Shown here in pieces: positions 15,663-24,441 of a stretch of 64,000 bases of DNA. Below the pieces are notes generated by a model. That model did not search any database. It was not told where the DNA came from and saw nothing but the letters and a program-made list of their open reading frames with translations. Both the position numbers and the translations under genes were made by a program. Each line of letters opens with the position of its first letter. Positions within the stretch are counted from its first letter, which is position 1. This stretch comes from Pseudonocardia abyssalis. GTDB lineage: Bacteria > Actinomycetota > Actinomycetes > Mycobacteriales > Pseudonocardiaceae. The stretch spans positions 1,488,001 to 1,552,000 of the forward strand of contig NZ_JADQDK010000001.1 in assembly GCF_019263705.2 (NCBI RefSeq), given 5' to 3'.

Positions 15663-17800
15663 TCCCCGACTTCACCCAGGTCCCGCTCCGCTCCGACGCG
15701 GCCCCGGCCGACGCCTGGGCGGGGTCCGGGAGCCCGTGGGAGGCCCCCGAGGGCATCGCGGTGAACCCGCTCTACACCGCGGCCGACCTCGACGACGTCG
15801 ACTTCCTGCACACCTACCCGGGCATCGCGCCGTACCTGCGCGGGCCGTACCCGGCGATGTACGCGACGCAGCCGTGGACGATCCGCCAGTACGCGGGCTT
15901 CTCCACGGCCACCGAGTCCAACGCGTTCTACCGCCGCAACCTCGCCGCGGGGCAGAAGGGCCTGTCGATCGCGTTCGACCTGGCCACCCACCGCGGCTAC
16001 GACTCCGACCACCCCCGCGTCGGCGGCGACGTCGGCATGGCGGGCGTCGCGATCGACTCGATCTACGACATGCGCCAGCTCTTCGACGGCATCCCGCTCG
16101 ACCGGATGTCGGTGTCGATGACGATGAACGGCGCCGTGCTGCCCGTCCTCGCGCTCTACATCGTGGCCGCGGAGGAGCAGGGGGTGGAGCACAAGGCGCT
16201 GACCGGGACCATCCAGAACGACATCCTCAAGGAGTTCATGGTCCGCAACACCTACATCTACCCGCCCGCCCCGTCGATGCAGATCATCTCCGACATCTTC
16301 TCCTTCACCTCGCGGGAGATGCCGAAGTTCAACTCGATCTCGATCTCCGGATACCACATCCAGGAGGCCGGGGCGACGAACGACCTCGAGCTGGCCTACA
16401 CCCTCGCCGACGGCGTGGAGTACCTGCGGGCCGGGATCGACGCGGGGCTCGACATCGACACGTTCGCCCCGCGCCTGAGCTTCTTCTGGGCGATCGGCAT
16501 GAACTTCTTCATGGAGGTCGCGAAGCTGCGCGCGGCCCGGCTGCTGTGGAGCAGGCTCGTCAGCCAGTTCGACCCGAAGAACGCGAAGTCGCTGTCGCTG
16601 CGCACGCACTCGCAGACCAGTGGCTGGTCGTTGACCGCGCAGGACGTCTACAACAACGTCATCCGCACCTGCGTCGAGGCGATGGCCGCCACCCAGGGCC
16701 ACACGCAGAGCCTGCACACCAACGCCCTCGACGAGGCGCTCGCGCTGCCCACCGACTTCTCCGCCCGGATCGCGCGCAACACCCAGCTGCTGCTGCAGCA
16801 GGAGTCGGGCACCACCGACGTCATCGACCCGTGGGGCGGCAGCTACTACGTCGAGAAGCTCACCTACGACCTGGCCCGCCGGGCGTGGGGGCACATCGAG
16901 GAGGTCGAGAAGGCGGGCGGCATGGCGCAGGCCATCGACGCGGGCATCCCGAAGCTGCGCGTCGAGGAGGCCGCGGCCCGCACCCAGGCCCGCATCGACT
17001 CCGGCCGCCAGCCCGTCATCGGCATCAACAAGTACGTCGTGGCGCAGGACGAGCAGCTCGACGTCCGCAAGGTCGACAACGCCGGCGTGCGCGCCGAGCA
17101 GCTCGACAAGCTGCGCCGGCTGCGCGAGGAGCGCGACTCCCGCGAGGTCGACTCCGCCCTCGACGCCCTGACGAACGCCGCCGGCCAGGCCACCCGCGGC
17201 GACGACCAGAACCTGCTGCTGCTCGCCGTGCAGGCCGCCCGGGCGAAGGCGACCGTCGGGGAGATCTCCGACGCGCTGGAGAAGGTGTACTCGCGCCACG
17301 CGGGCCAGATCCGGATCATCTCCGGGGTGTACTCCGAGGAGACGGGGAAGAACCCGACGTTCGACCACGCCCGCGAGCTCGTCGACGCGTTCGCCGCCGA
17401 CGAGGGCCGCCAGCCGCGCATCCTCGTCGCGAAGATGGGCCAGGACGGCCACGACCGCGGCCAGAAGGTCATCGCCACCGCGTTCGCCGACCTCGGCTTC
17501 GACGTCGACGTGGGCCCGCTGTTCCAGACGCCCGGCGAGGTCGCGCGGCAGGCCGTCGAGGCCGACGTGCACGTCGTCGGCGTCAACTCCCTCGCCGCAG
17601 GGCACCTCACGCTGGTGCCCGAGCTGCGCGAGGAGCTGGCCAAGCTCGACCGCGCCGACATCATGGTCGTCGTCGGCGGCGTGATCCCGCCCGCCGACGT
17701 CCCCACGCTGCTGGAGATGGGCGCGGCCGCGGTCTTCGGGCCGGGCACCGTGATCGCCGAGGCGGCGGTGGACCTGCTGACGAAGCTGGGGGAGCACTGA
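15659..17800 (+). CDS. mutB: Methylmalonyl-CoA mutase large (alpha) subunit
   Basis: A 713-residue catalytic subunit. The N-terminal barrel shows RGPYPAMY, the [14 protein letters not shown] substrate-binding region (about 80-93), [20 protein letters not shown] and the [11 protein letters not shown] stretch. The C-terminal cobalamin domain has GQDGHDRG, with the cobalt-ligand histidine near residue 598, then the GPLFQTP and GGVIPP motifs. It binds adenosylcobalamin and acts with MutA in the cytoplasm. ATG 15659 overlaps the mutA stop (ATGA). A strong inverted repeat lies right after the stop, before meaB. Confidence 0.97.
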   Translation: MIPDFTQVPLRSDAAPADAWAGSGSPWEAPEGIAVNPLYTAADLDDVDFLHTYPGIAPYLRGPYPAMYATQPWTIRQYAGFSTATESNAFYRRNLAAGQKGLSIAFDLATHRGYDSDHPRVGGDVGMAGVAIDSIYDMRQLFDGIPLDRMSVSMTMNGAVLPVLALYIVAAEEQGVEHKALTGTIQNDILKEFMVRNTYIYPPAPSMQIISDIFSFTSREMPKFNSISISGYHIQEAGATNDLELAYTLADGVEYLRAGIDAGLDIDTFAPRLSFFWAIGMNFFMEVAKLRAARLLWSRLVSQFDPKNAKSLSLRTHSQTSGWSLTAQDVYNNVIRTCVEAMAATQGHTQSLHTNALDEALALPTDFSARIARNTQLLLQQESGTTDVIDPWGGSYYVEKLTYDLARRAWGHIEEVEKAGGMAQAIDAGIPKLRVEEAAARTQARIDSGRQPVIGINKYVVAQDEQLDVRKVDNAGVRAEQLDKLRRLREERDSREVDSALDALTNAAGQATRGDDQNLLLLAVQAARAKATVGEISDALEKVYSRHAGQIRIISGVYSEETGKNPTFDHARELVDAFAADEGRQPRILVAKMGQDGHDRGQKVIATAFADLGFDVDVGPLFQTPGEVARQAVEADVHVVGVNSLAAGHLTLVPELREELAKLDRADIMVVVGGVIPPADVPTLLEMGAAAVFGPGTVIAEAAVDLLTKLGEH

Positions 17801-17806
17801 ACCGCC

Positions 17807-17848
17807 CGTGCGCGGAGACGGGGGCTCCGGCCCTCCTCTCCGCGCACG
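17807..17848. terminator. 12-bp perfect stem-loop between mutB and meaB
   Basis: Arms CGTGCGCGGAGA (17807-17818) and TCTCCGCGCACG (17837-17848) pair perfectly around an 18-nt loop. No T-tract follows. The right arm ends one base before ATG 17849, so the hairpin could act as a weak terminator, an mRNA-stability element protecting mutAB, or a brake on meaB translation. Confidence 0.6.
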
Positions 17849-17863
17849 ATGTCCGGAGGCCCC

Positions 17864-18859
17864 GTGGCTGAGCGGCCGCCGGTCGACGTCGCCGCTCTCG
17901 CCGCCGGTGTCCGCGACGGGTCGCGGTCGCTGCTCGCCCGGGCGATCACGCTGGTCGAGTCGAACCGCCCGGACCACCGCGCCGCCGCCCAGGAGCTCCT
18001 GCTCGACCTGCTCCCGGACAGCGGGGGAGCGGTGCGCGTCGGGATCAGCGGCGTGCCCGGCGTCGGCAAGTCGACGTTCATCGAGGCGCTCGGCACCCGC
18101 CTGACCGGCGACGGGCACCGGGTCGCGGTCCTCGCGGTCGATCCGTCGTCGACACGGACCCGCGGCTCGATCCTCGGCGACAAGACCCGCATGGCGAAGC
18201 TCGCGGTGGACGACAACGCGTTCGTCCGGCCGTCGCCCAGCGCCGGTACGCTCGGCGGCGTCGCCCGTGCGACGCGGGAGACGATCGTGCTGATGGAGGC
18301 CGCGGGCTACGACGCGGTGCTCGTCGAGACCGTCGGGGTGGGGCAGTCCGAGGTCACCGTCGCGGGGATGGTCGACACGTTCCTGCTGCTCACGATCGCC
18401 CGCACCGGCGACCAGCTCCAGGGCATCAAGAAGGGCATCCTCGAGCTCGCCGACGTCGTCGCGGTGAACAAGGCCGACGGCTCCCACGAGCGCGACGCGA
18501 AGGTCGCCGCCCGCGAGCTCGCCGGAGCGCTGCGGATGATGACGCCGACCCACGAGTCGTGGCGCCCGCCCGTCCTGGCCTGCAGCGGGCAGACCGGCGC
18601 CGGGATGGACGAGGTCTGGGCGGCGGTGCAGGAGCACCGCTGCACCCTGGAGGCCGACGGGTCCCTCGGCCGCCGCCGGGCCGACCAGCAGGTCGAGTGG
18701 ATGTGGGCGATGGTCCGCGACCAGCTCATGGACCGCCTGCAGAGCAGCGCCAAGGAGACGCTGGGCGAGGTGGAGGCCGGGGTCCGCAGCGGCGACCTCA
18801 CCCCGACCCTGGCGGCGACGAGGCTCCTCGCGACGCTCGGCCTGCCCGACCCGCGCTAG
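17864..18859 (+). CDS. meaB: Methylmalonyl-CoA mutase-associated GTPase MeaB
   Basis: A G3E-family GTPase of 331 residues. It shows Walker A GVPGVGKST, the switch region DPSSTRTRGSILGDKTRM, the D-x-x-G-like VETVGVGQSE and the base-recognition motif NKADG. MeaB protects and reloads adenosylcobalamin in methylmalonyl-CoA mutase, which fits its place directly after mutAB. The start is uncertain. ATG 17849 touches the hairpin arm, whereas GTG 17864 has GGAGG 4 nt upstream (17855-17859), so I prefer GTG 17864; the alternative adds five residues. The last part (about 260-330) is the dimerisation arm seen in the family. Confidence 0.92.
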   Translation: MAERPPVDVAALAAGVRDGSRSLLARAITLVESNRPDHRAAAQELLLDLLPDSGGAVRVGISGVPGVGKSTFIEALGTRLTGDGHRVAVLAVDPSSTRTRGSILGDKTRMAKLAVDDNAFVRPSPSAGTLGGVARATRETIVLMEAAGYDAVLVETVGVGQSEVTVAGMVDTFLLLTIARTGDQLQGIKKGILELADVVAVNKADGSHERDAKVAARELAGALRMMTPTHESWRPPVLACSGQTGAGMDEVWAAVQEHRCTLEADGSLGRRRADQQVEWMWAMVRDQLMDRLQSSAKETLGEVEAGVRSGDLTPTLAATRLLATLGLPDPR

Positions 18860-18879
18860 CCGTCGCACCGGTCGTGGTC

Positions 18880-18907
18880 CCTCGCACAGGGTGCAGCCCG
18901 TGCGAGG
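18880..18907. terminator. Stem-loop downstream of meaB
   Basis: CCTCGCAC (18880-18887) pairs with GTGCGAGG (18900-18907). An unpaired A, then GGG/CCC inside extend the stem around a TGCAG loop. It lies 20 bp after the meaB stop and 73 bp before the next start, a sensible place for an intrinsic terminator, although no U-tract follows. Confidence 0.55.
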
Positions 18908-18979
18908 AGCCGGACGGTGTGCGACGAGCGGGCGGCGCGCCTCACCCGCGCAGCCCTGGTGGTTGCGTAGCGTCACCAC

Positions 18980-19798
18980 GTGCTCGGGGTCAGTCATGCC
19001 ACGTCCGGTGCCGTGCTCGGGTTGGCGGTGGCCGGGTACGCCCCGCTCGCCTTCGGCGTCGAGCCCTCCGCCGGGTCCATCCTCACGTTCGCCGCGGTCT
19101 GCGCCGGGGCCGCGCTGCTGCCCGATCTGGACCATCCGAGCTCGACGGCGACGAAGCACTTCACCGCGGCGTCGTTCCTCGCCTCGCAGGTGGTGCGGCC
19201 GCTGTCCGGGCTGGTCTACCGGCTCACCCGCGCCCGGCGCGACACCGGGAAGGGCACGCACCGCGGCCTCACCCACACCGTCGTCGGGGCGGTGCTGCTC
19301 GGGCTCGGGATCAACCTCGCGTCCGCGGCCTGGGGCACACCGGTGCTGCTCGGCACGCTGTTCGTCTGCCTCGCGCTCGCGATCAAGGGACTCGACGCGA
19401 TCGTGCCCGGCCCGCCGTCGTTGGTGATCGCGGCGGGCCTGACGTCCGCGGTCGAGGTCTGGGTGCCCGGCGGCACCGCGGGGACCGCGGGCTGGCTCGG
19501 CACCGCGGTGACGATGGGGATGGTCGTGCACTCCGTCGGCGACGCGATCACCGAGTCCGGGGCGCCGCTGCTGTGGCCGCTCCCTGTCCGGCAGCGCCGC
19601 TGGTACCCGATCGGCAGCCCGCGCGCGATGCGCTTCCGCACCGGCGGGAAGGTCGAGGCGTGGCTCGTCGCTCCGGGCCTGACGGTCGCGACGTTCGTGC
19701 TGGTCGCACTCGTCGTCCCGGGGGTGGCGCCGGTCCTGCTCGACCTGCGCGACCGGGTGGAGCAGCTGATCTCCGCAGCGGCGATGATGACCCCATGA
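18980..19798 (+). CDS. YdjM/DUF457-family membrane metal-dependent hydrolase
   Basis: A 272-residue membrane protein with five or six helices. It carries the metal-binding motifs of the YdjM (LexA-regulated inner-membrane hydrolase-like) family: an early SHATSG, PDLDHPSSTATKHF (about 50-63) and THRGLTHT (about 93-100), plus a late VHSVGDAITESG. These give the His/Asp set expected for a metal site facing the membrane. No substrate is known for the family. GTG 18980 is the only reasonable start. The stop overlaps the next gene by four bases (ATGA), so the dehydrogenase downstream is co-translated. Confidence 0.8.
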   Translation: MLGVSHATSGAVLGLAVAGYAPLAFGVEPSAGSILTFAAVCAGAALLPDLDHPSSTATKHFTAASFLASQVVRPLSGLVYRLTRARRDTGKGTHRGLTHTVVGAVLLGLGINLASAAWGTPVLLGTLFVCLALAIKGLDAIVPGPPSLVIAAGLTSAVEVWVPGGTAGTAGWLGTAVTMGMVVHSVGDAITESGAPLLWPLPVRQRRWYPIGSPRAMRFRTGGKVEAWLVAPGLTVATFVLVALVVPGVAPVLLDLRDRVEQLISAAAMMTP

Positions 19799-20610
19799 GC
19801 GTTCTCCCGCCCCGCCCGGTGATCGGGATCCTGCACCCCGGCGTGATGGGTGCCGCGCTGGGTTCGGCGCTCAAACCCGTTGCGGGCGCGGTGATCTGGG
19901 CCGCGGCCGCGCGCAGCGTGCCGACGTCCAAGCGCGCGGAGACCGCCGACCTGATCGCCGTGCCCGACCTCGCGGAGCTGGCCCGACGCAGCCACGTGAT
20001 CATCTCGATCTGCCCGCCGGACGCGGCGCTCGACGTCGCGTCGCAGGTCACCGACGCGCTGTCCGACCGTGCCGAGCGGCCCCTCTACGTCGACGCCAAC
20101 GCGGTCTCCCCGGCCACGGTCGAGGCGATCGCGGGCCTGCTCGGCGCGGAGCACGTCGTCGACGGGTCGGTCATCGGGCCGCCCGCGTGGGAGCGCGGCA
20201 CGACGGTCCTGTGGCTGTCCGGGGCCCGGGCGGGCGAGGTGGCGGCGCTGTTCGCCCGCTCCCCGTTCGACGCCCGCGTCCTCGGTGCCGACCTCGGCGC
20301 GGCGAGCGCGTTGAAGGCGTGCTTCGGCCTGCAGAGCAAGGCGATCCCCGCCCTGTGGCTGGCGCTCGCGCAGGCCGCCCGCGCCCACGGCGTCGAGGAC
20401 GCGCTGCGCGCCGAGCTGGCCCGCGACGGGATCGACTACGGCGCGCGGATCGACGAGGTCACCGCCCGGTCGTCGGCGAAGGCATGGCGCTGGGCGGGGG
20501 AGATGGAGGAGGCGGCGGACGCGTTCGCCGCGGCCGGGGTGCCGGACGGGTTCAGCCGCGCCGCCGCGCAGGTGTACCGGAACCTCCCGGGGCCGGACCC
20601 GTCGGTCTGA
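19795..20610 (+). CDS. 6-phosphogluconate/3-hydroxyisobutyrate dehydrogenase-like NAD(P) oxidoreductase
   Basis: A 271-residue two-domain dehydrogenase. The N-terminal Rossmann domain has the G-x-L-x-P-G-x-M-G motif (IGILHPGVMGAALG, about 10-23) and ICPPDAAL. The C-terminal all-helical domain resembles DUF1932, with a lysine in GAASALKACFGLQSK (about 172-186) in the position of the catalytic lysine of beta-hydroxyacid dehydrogenases. The substrate is unknown. It overlaps the YdjM-like gene (ATGA). Confidence 0.8.
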   Translation: MSVLPPRPVIGILHPGVMGAALGSALKPVAGAVIWAAAARSVPTSKRAETADLIAVPDLAELARRSHVIISICPPDAALDVASQVTDALSDRAERPLYVDANAVSPATVEAIAGLLGAEHVVDGSVIGPPAWERGTTVLWLSGARAGEVAALFARSPFDARVLGADLGAASALKACFGLQSKAIPALWLALAQAARAHGVEDALRAELARDGIDYGARIDEVTARSSAKAWRWAGEMEEAADAFAAAGVPDGFSRAAAQVYRNLPGPDPSV

Positions 20611-20695
20611 CCCGGTGAATCAGAGGGTCAGCACCATCCGGCCACGGACCCTCCACGTCCGGAGGACGCCGTGAGCGACCCGGGAGGAGTGCCGG

Positions 20696-20848
20696 CTACT
20701 CGGAGCGGTCCGCGAACTCGTCGGCCGTGCCGACCGGGGCGGTCCATCCGCGGTTGCCCGGTGAGTCCGCGGCGAACGCGACCGTCGCACCGCCGATGGC
20801 GAGGACCATCGCGAGCGCGCCGGCCAGGACGTATCGGGTGAGCTGCAT
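20696..20848 (-). CDS. Small secreted peptide of 50 residues, unknown function
   Basis: A 50-residue open frame from ATG 20848 to TAG 20696-20698. It has a classic signal peptide: basic start (MQLTRY), hydrophobic core (VLAGALAMVLAIGG) and an AFA-A cleavage site near residue 26. The mature part would be about 24 residues, Asp/Glu-rich with NRGWTAPVG. A GGGG-rich stretch upstream could be the ribosome site. I do not recognise it. The signal peptide and clean stop support a real gene; the short length keeps confidence moderate. Confidence 0.55.
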   Translation of the reverse strand: MQLTRYVLAGALAMVLAIGGATVAFAADSPGNRGWTAPVGTADEFADRSE

Positions 20849-20943
20849 GGCCCCAGCTTCCCCACGGACCGGCCCGCCGTCAGGTTCCGCACGGCGATCG
20901 GCCCCGAAGGTGTGGTCAAGGCGTCACTCGACCGGGGCCGGCG

Positions 20944-21326
20944 TCACGGAGTGGAACGGCGGAACCCGCCCTCCGCGTCGAGGACCTGCCCGGTGATCGA
21001 TCCCGCGTCCGGCGACAGCAGCAGCGTGCGTGGTCGACGACGAGGGTGTCGAGCTCCCCGAACCGCTCGACGGCCGCGGCGACGAGGGCCGCGGGGGCCG
21101 CCGGGTCGGCCAGGTCGACCTCCGCGTGGGCGGACCGCGACCCCTCCCTACCGAGCTCGGCGACCACCTCGTCGATCGGGTCGGCGCCCCACGGCTCGGT
21201 GGCGTCGTTGGGGCTCAAGGACTGGGCGACGACGCGGTGGCCGTCGGCGAGCAGGCGCCGGGCCAGGGCGACCCCGATGCCGCGGCGGCTGCTGACGCCC
21301 GTGACCAGAGCCGTGCGACCGATCAT
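20944..21326 (-). pseudogene. SDR oxidoreductase with a large internal deletion
   Basis: The first 100 or so residues are a normal SDR N-terminus (MIGRTALVTGVSSRRGIG, then DLADPAAPAALV and FGELDTLVVDHA). The frame then runs into unrelated residues. Shifting frame right after VVDHA gives LLLSPDAGSITGQVLDAEGG and a stop at 20944-20946, which is the usual SDR C-terminus. So about 100-110 codons containing the Tyr-Lys catalytic pair are missing and the ends are joined out of frame. The product cannot be an active SDR. ATG 21326 overlaps the stop of the upstream ABC transporter gene (ATGA), so it was once co-translated with it. Confidence 0.8.
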
Positions 21327-23101
21327 GCCGCCAGTGTGGCGTAGCGGCCCTCGCGCGCGACCAGCTCGTCGTGCGTCCCGGACTCCGCGATCCGGCCGTG
21401 GTCGACGACCGCGATCCGGTCGGCGTCGCGGACGGTGGACAGGCGGTGCGCGATGGTGATCGTCGTGCGGCCGCGGGACAGCGCGTCGAACGCGGCCTGG
21501 ACGGCCTTCTCGGTGGTCGTGTCCAGCGCCGAGGTGGCCTCGTCGAGGACCAGCACGCGGGGGTCGCGCAGCAGGGTCCTGGCGATGGCCAGGCGCTGCT
21601 TCTCCCCACCGGAGAACCGGTGACCGCGGGACCCGACCATGGTGTCGTAGCCGTCGGGCAGGGCCGCGATCAGCTCGTGCACCTGCGCGGCACGGGCCGC
21701 GGCCTCGATCTCGGCGTCGGTGGCGTCGGGCTTGGCGTAGCGCAGGTTCTCCCGCACCGTGGTGTGCAGCAGGTAGGTCTCCTGGCTCACGACGCCCACG
21801 ACCGAGGCGAGGTCGGTGAGGCGCATGTCGCGCAGGTCGACGCCGTCGATCGTGACGCGTCCGGCGTCGGGGTCGTAGAGGCGGGCGACGAGCGAGGCGA
21901 GCGTGGACTTGCCCGATCCCGTCGCGCCGACCAGGGCCAGCGTGCTGCCGGCGGGGACGTCGAGGGTGATGCCCGCGACGGCCGCGGTGTCGGCACCCGG
22001 GTAGGCGAAGGTGACGTCGTCGATGCGGACGTGCCCGCGCATCCGGGCCGGGTCGATCTCCACGGGGTCGACGGGGTCGTCGACCTCGACGGGGAGGTCG
22101 AGGTATTCGAAGATCCGCGCGAACAGGGCGAGCGAGCTGACCAGCGAGACGCCGACGCTCATCAGGCCCAGCAGCGGCCGGAACAGCCCCGCCTGCAGCG
22201 TGGTGAACGCGACGAGCGTGCCGATCGACAGCGTGTTCGTGAACCCGGCGCCGAGGTAGATCACGGCCGGCACGGCGGCGAACACGACACCGGTGGAGGC
22301 CATCCGCCAGCGTCCGGCGAGCTGGCTGCGCAGCTCCAGGTCGACCAGGCGCGCCGACGAGCCGGTGAACCGCTCGACGAGCGCGGGGCCCGCGCCCATC
22401 GTCCGGGAGAGCTGGATGCCGCTGATCGACAGGCCCTCCTCGACGGTGACGTTGAGGTCGGCGAGCTCGCGCTGCTGGCGCGCGGTGATCGCGCGGCGCA
22501 TCTGCGCGACCCGGCGGGTCAGGTAGACCGCGGGCGGCAGCACGACCAGCGAGATCAGCGAGAGCTGCCAGGACAGCACGGCCATCGCGACGGCGGTGGC
22601 GACCGCGGTGGTCAGGTTGGAGGCGACGGAGGTGGCCGTCGAGGTGACGACGGTCTGCATGCCGCCGATGTCGTTGGTGATGCGCGACTGCACCTCGCCG
22701 GTGCGGGTGCGGGTGAAGAACGCGATCGACTGGCGCTGCAGGTGGGTGAACACGTCGGTGCGCAGCCGGTGCATGACCTGCTGGCCGACGGAGGTGGCGA
22801 TCCAGGTCTGCACGACGCCCAGGGCGGCGGTGATCGCGGCGACCGCGACCATCGCGCCGGCCAGCCAGGCGAGCAGCGGGACGTCGCGCTCCGGGAGGGC
22901 GGTGTCGATCACCGCGCGGAGCAGGAAGGGCGAGGCCAGCGCGACGACGGACGACGCGACGATGATCGCCGTGACGACCGCGAGCGCGCGGCGGTGGGGG
23001 GTGAACAGACGGCCGATGCGACGCAGCGAGACCTCGCGGGCCTGCGCCTTGTCGGCGGCGGTGACGGTGTCGCGACCAGCGCGACGGGACAGCTTCTGCA
23101 T
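21323..23101 (-). CDS. ABC transporter, fused permease and ATPase (multidrug/lipid exporter type)
   Basis: A 592-residue half-transporter. Six helices lie in about 40-320 and the ATPase in about 350-590, with Walker A GATGSGKST, Q-loop, signature FSGGEKQR and Walker B VLVLDEATSALD, then the H-loop AHR. It should act as a homodimer exporting an amphipathic compound. ATG 23101 has only a weak ribosome site; an in-frame TTG at 23113 has GGAAGGA about 7 nt upstream and would add four residues. A MarR gene lies divergently upstream with a short dyad in between, so the exporter is probably under MarR control and drug-inducible. The next gene on the transcript is a broken SDR. Confidence 0.9.
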   Translation of the reverse strand: MQKLSRRAGRDTVTAADKAQAREVSLRRIGRLFTPHRRALAVVTAIIVASSVVALASPFLLRAVIDTALPERDVPLLAWLAGAMVAVAAITAALGVVQTWIATSVGQQVMHRLRTDVFTHLQRQSIAFFTRTRTGEVQSRITNDIGGMQTVVTSTATSVASNLTTAVATAVAMAVLSWQLSLISLVVLPPAVYLTRRVAQMRRAITARQQRELADLNVTVEEGLSISGIQLSRTMGAGPALVERFTGSSARLVDLELRSQLAGRWRMASTGVVFAAVPAVIYLGAGFTNTLSIGTLVAFTTLQAGLFRPLLGLMSVGVSLVSSLALFARIFEYLDLPVEVDDPVDPVEIDPARMRGHVRIDDVTFAYPGADTAAVAGITLDVPAGSTLALVGATGSGKSTLASLVARLYDPDAGRVTIDGVDLRDMRLTDLASVVGVVSQETYLLHTTVRENLRYAKPDATDAEIEAAARAAQVHELIAALPDGYDTMVGSRGHRFSGGEKQRLAIARTLLRDPRVLVLDEATSALDTTTEKAVQAAFDALSRGRTTITIAHRLSTVRDADRIAVVDHGRIAESGTHDELVAREGRYATLAA

Positions 23102-23139
23102 GTCGGCTTCCAAGTACGGATCCTTCCGAGGATTTTGTT

Positions 23140-23150
23140 GAGGTAACCTC
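23140..23150. promoter_or_regulatory. Candidate MarR operator between exporter and marR
   Basis: GAGGTAACCTC is an inverted repeat of 5-bp arms around one A, lying 39 bp before the ABC gene and 42 bp before the MarR gene. A wider TGTTG...CAACA pair brackets it. MarR proteins commonly bind such sites between divergent genes. Which protein binds here is inference. Confidence 0.45.
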
Positions 23151-23191
23151 ACTATGAGGGTGCAACACGGGCGCTGTCTAGTCTGTTCCCC

Positions 23192-23599
23192 GTGGACGAC
23201 TCCCTCTCCGACGGCTTCCGCGCGGTCGCGCGACGGATGCGCGAGGCCGCGCGCGAGGCGCTGGCGCCGTGGGACGTCACGCCCGCGCAGGCCCGGGCGC
23301 TGGGCACGCTGCTGCGTGCGGGACCGCTCCGGCTGGGGGACCTGGCCGACGCGCTGCGGATCGCGCCCCGGTCCGCGACCGAGGTCGTCGACGCGCTGGA
23401 GGGCGGCGGGCTCGTCGAGCGCGGGCCGGACCCGGCCGACCGCCGGGCGACCCTCGTCGCCCCCACCGAGCGGGGGCGGGAGGTGGGCGATGCCATCCGC
23501 GCGGCGCGGGCGGCCGAGGCGGAGAGCGTGTTCCGTCCGCTGTCGGAGGCCGACCGCGCCCACCTGGCCCGGATCCTGCGGACGCTCACCGGGCCCTGA
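23192..23599 (+). CDS. MarR-family transcriptional regulator
   Basis: A 135-residue winged-helix protein. The recognition region LRLGDLADALRIAPRSATEVVDALEGGGLVER is in the middle (about 48-79), followed by the wing DPADRRATLVAPTERG (about 82-97) with the conserved D-x-R motif of MarR proteins. The N- and C-terminal helices would form the dimer. GTG 23192 is the start. It is divergent from an ABC exporter with a dyad in the 78-bp gap, the usual arrangement of a repressor and its target efflux gene. Confidence 0.9.
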   Translation: MDDSLSDGFRAVARRMREAAREALAPWDVTPAQARALGTLLRAGPLRLGDLADALRIAPRSATEVVDALEGGGLVERGPDPADRRATLVAPTERGREVGDAIRAARAAEAESVFRPLSEADRAHLARILRTLTGP

Positions 23600-23655
23600 C
23601 CCGGGCCCCACGACCCCCGCCCACCCGCCCGACGGCGCGCCACAGCCCGCCCCCG

Positions 23656-23712
23656 GTTGTAGTGGGGTGGCTTCACTCCAACCCGGCTGGAGTGAAGCCA
23701 CCCCACTGCAAC
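23656..23712. terminator. Very strong 25-bp stem-loop between convergent genes
   Basis: A perfect 20-bp stem (23661-23680 with 23688-23707) closes a 7-nt loop ACCCGGC. The outer GTTGT/GCAAC extends it to 25 pairs with one T-G wobble. It separates the MarR gene (plus) from the flavin reductase gene (minus), so it can terminate both transcripts. Its motif TGGAGTGAAGCC with the matching loop also looks like a REP-type repeat unit. Confidence 0.75.
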
Positions 23713-23742
23713 GCACGGGGCGGCGCGGGTGGCGGGGTGTGG

Positions 23743-24441
23743 TCAGGCGGAGGGGCCGAAGCGCTCCGTGCGGATCGACGCCACCGGCACCCCGACGGCG
23801 GCGAGCAGGTCGGTGACGGTGTCGCAGAACGCGGGGGAGCCGCACACGAACACGTCCTCCCCGCCCCGGACGAGCGGGGCGAGGTCGGCCGCGGTGAGCC
23901 GCCCGCGCCCGGACCGGGTGAGGACCACCGTCGTCTCGGGGCCGGGCAGTTCGGCGGCGTAGTACAGGTCGGCCTCTGTGCGGGCCGACACCACCAGCCG
24001 CACCAGGTCCGGCCGGCCGATCGACCGGGCGTGCCGCAGCATCGCCATCAGCGGCACGACGCCGGACCCGCCGCCGACCAGCAGGGCCGGGGTGTCGCCG
24101 GGCCACGCGAAGAAGCCGCCACCGATCGGGCCGCGGACCTCGAGCTCGTCACCGATCTCGACGACGTCGTGCAGGAACTCCGAGACCTCCCCGTCGGGCA
24201 GCCGCTCCACCGTCAGCTCGATCTCGGGGTCGCCCGACGGCGCGGAGGCGATCGAGTACGCCCGGGACGCGGTGTAGCCGTCGGGTGCGGTGAGCCGCAC
24301 GACGTAGTGCTGCCCCGCGAGGTGCGGGCGCGGGTCGGGCAGTGCGAGCCGGAACGTGCGGGCGCTCGGCGTCTCGTCGCGCACCGACAGGACGCGCGCG
24401 ATCTGCCAGCGCAGCGTCTTGCGGTGGGTGGGGGCGGACAT
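23743..24441 (-). CDS. FAD-binding oxidoreductase, ferredoxin-NADP reductase type
   Basis: A 232-residue reductase. It shows the FAD motif RAYSIASAPSG (about 60-70), the NAD(P)-binding GGGSGVVPLMAMLRHA (about 122-137) and the C-terminal CGSPAF with a final ERFGPS. It has no 2Fe-2S domain, so it must hand electrons to or from a separate partner. It starts one base after the stop of the sulfite-oxidase-like gene, so the two are probably a molybdenum-flavin pair in the cytoplasm. The electron direction is not evident. Confidence 0.88.
   Translation of the reverse strand: MSAPTHRKTLRWQIARVLSVRDETPSARTFRLALPDPRPHLAGQHYVVRLTAPDGYTASRAYSIASAPSGDPEIELTVERLPDGEVSEFLHDVVEIGDELEVRGPIGGGFFAWPGDTPALLVGGGSGVVPLMAMLRHARSIGRPDLVRLVVSARTEADLYYAAELPGPETTVVLTRSGRGRLTAADLAPLVRGGEDVFVCGSPAFCDTVTDLLAAVGVPVASIRTERFGPSA

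Noticed and set aside
15641..19531. A 1296-codon open frame on the minus strand across mutA/mutB/meaB
   Set aside because: It is antisense to firmly identified mutase and GTPase genes, is Arg/Gly/Asp-biased as expected from antisense GC-rich codons and matches no domain.
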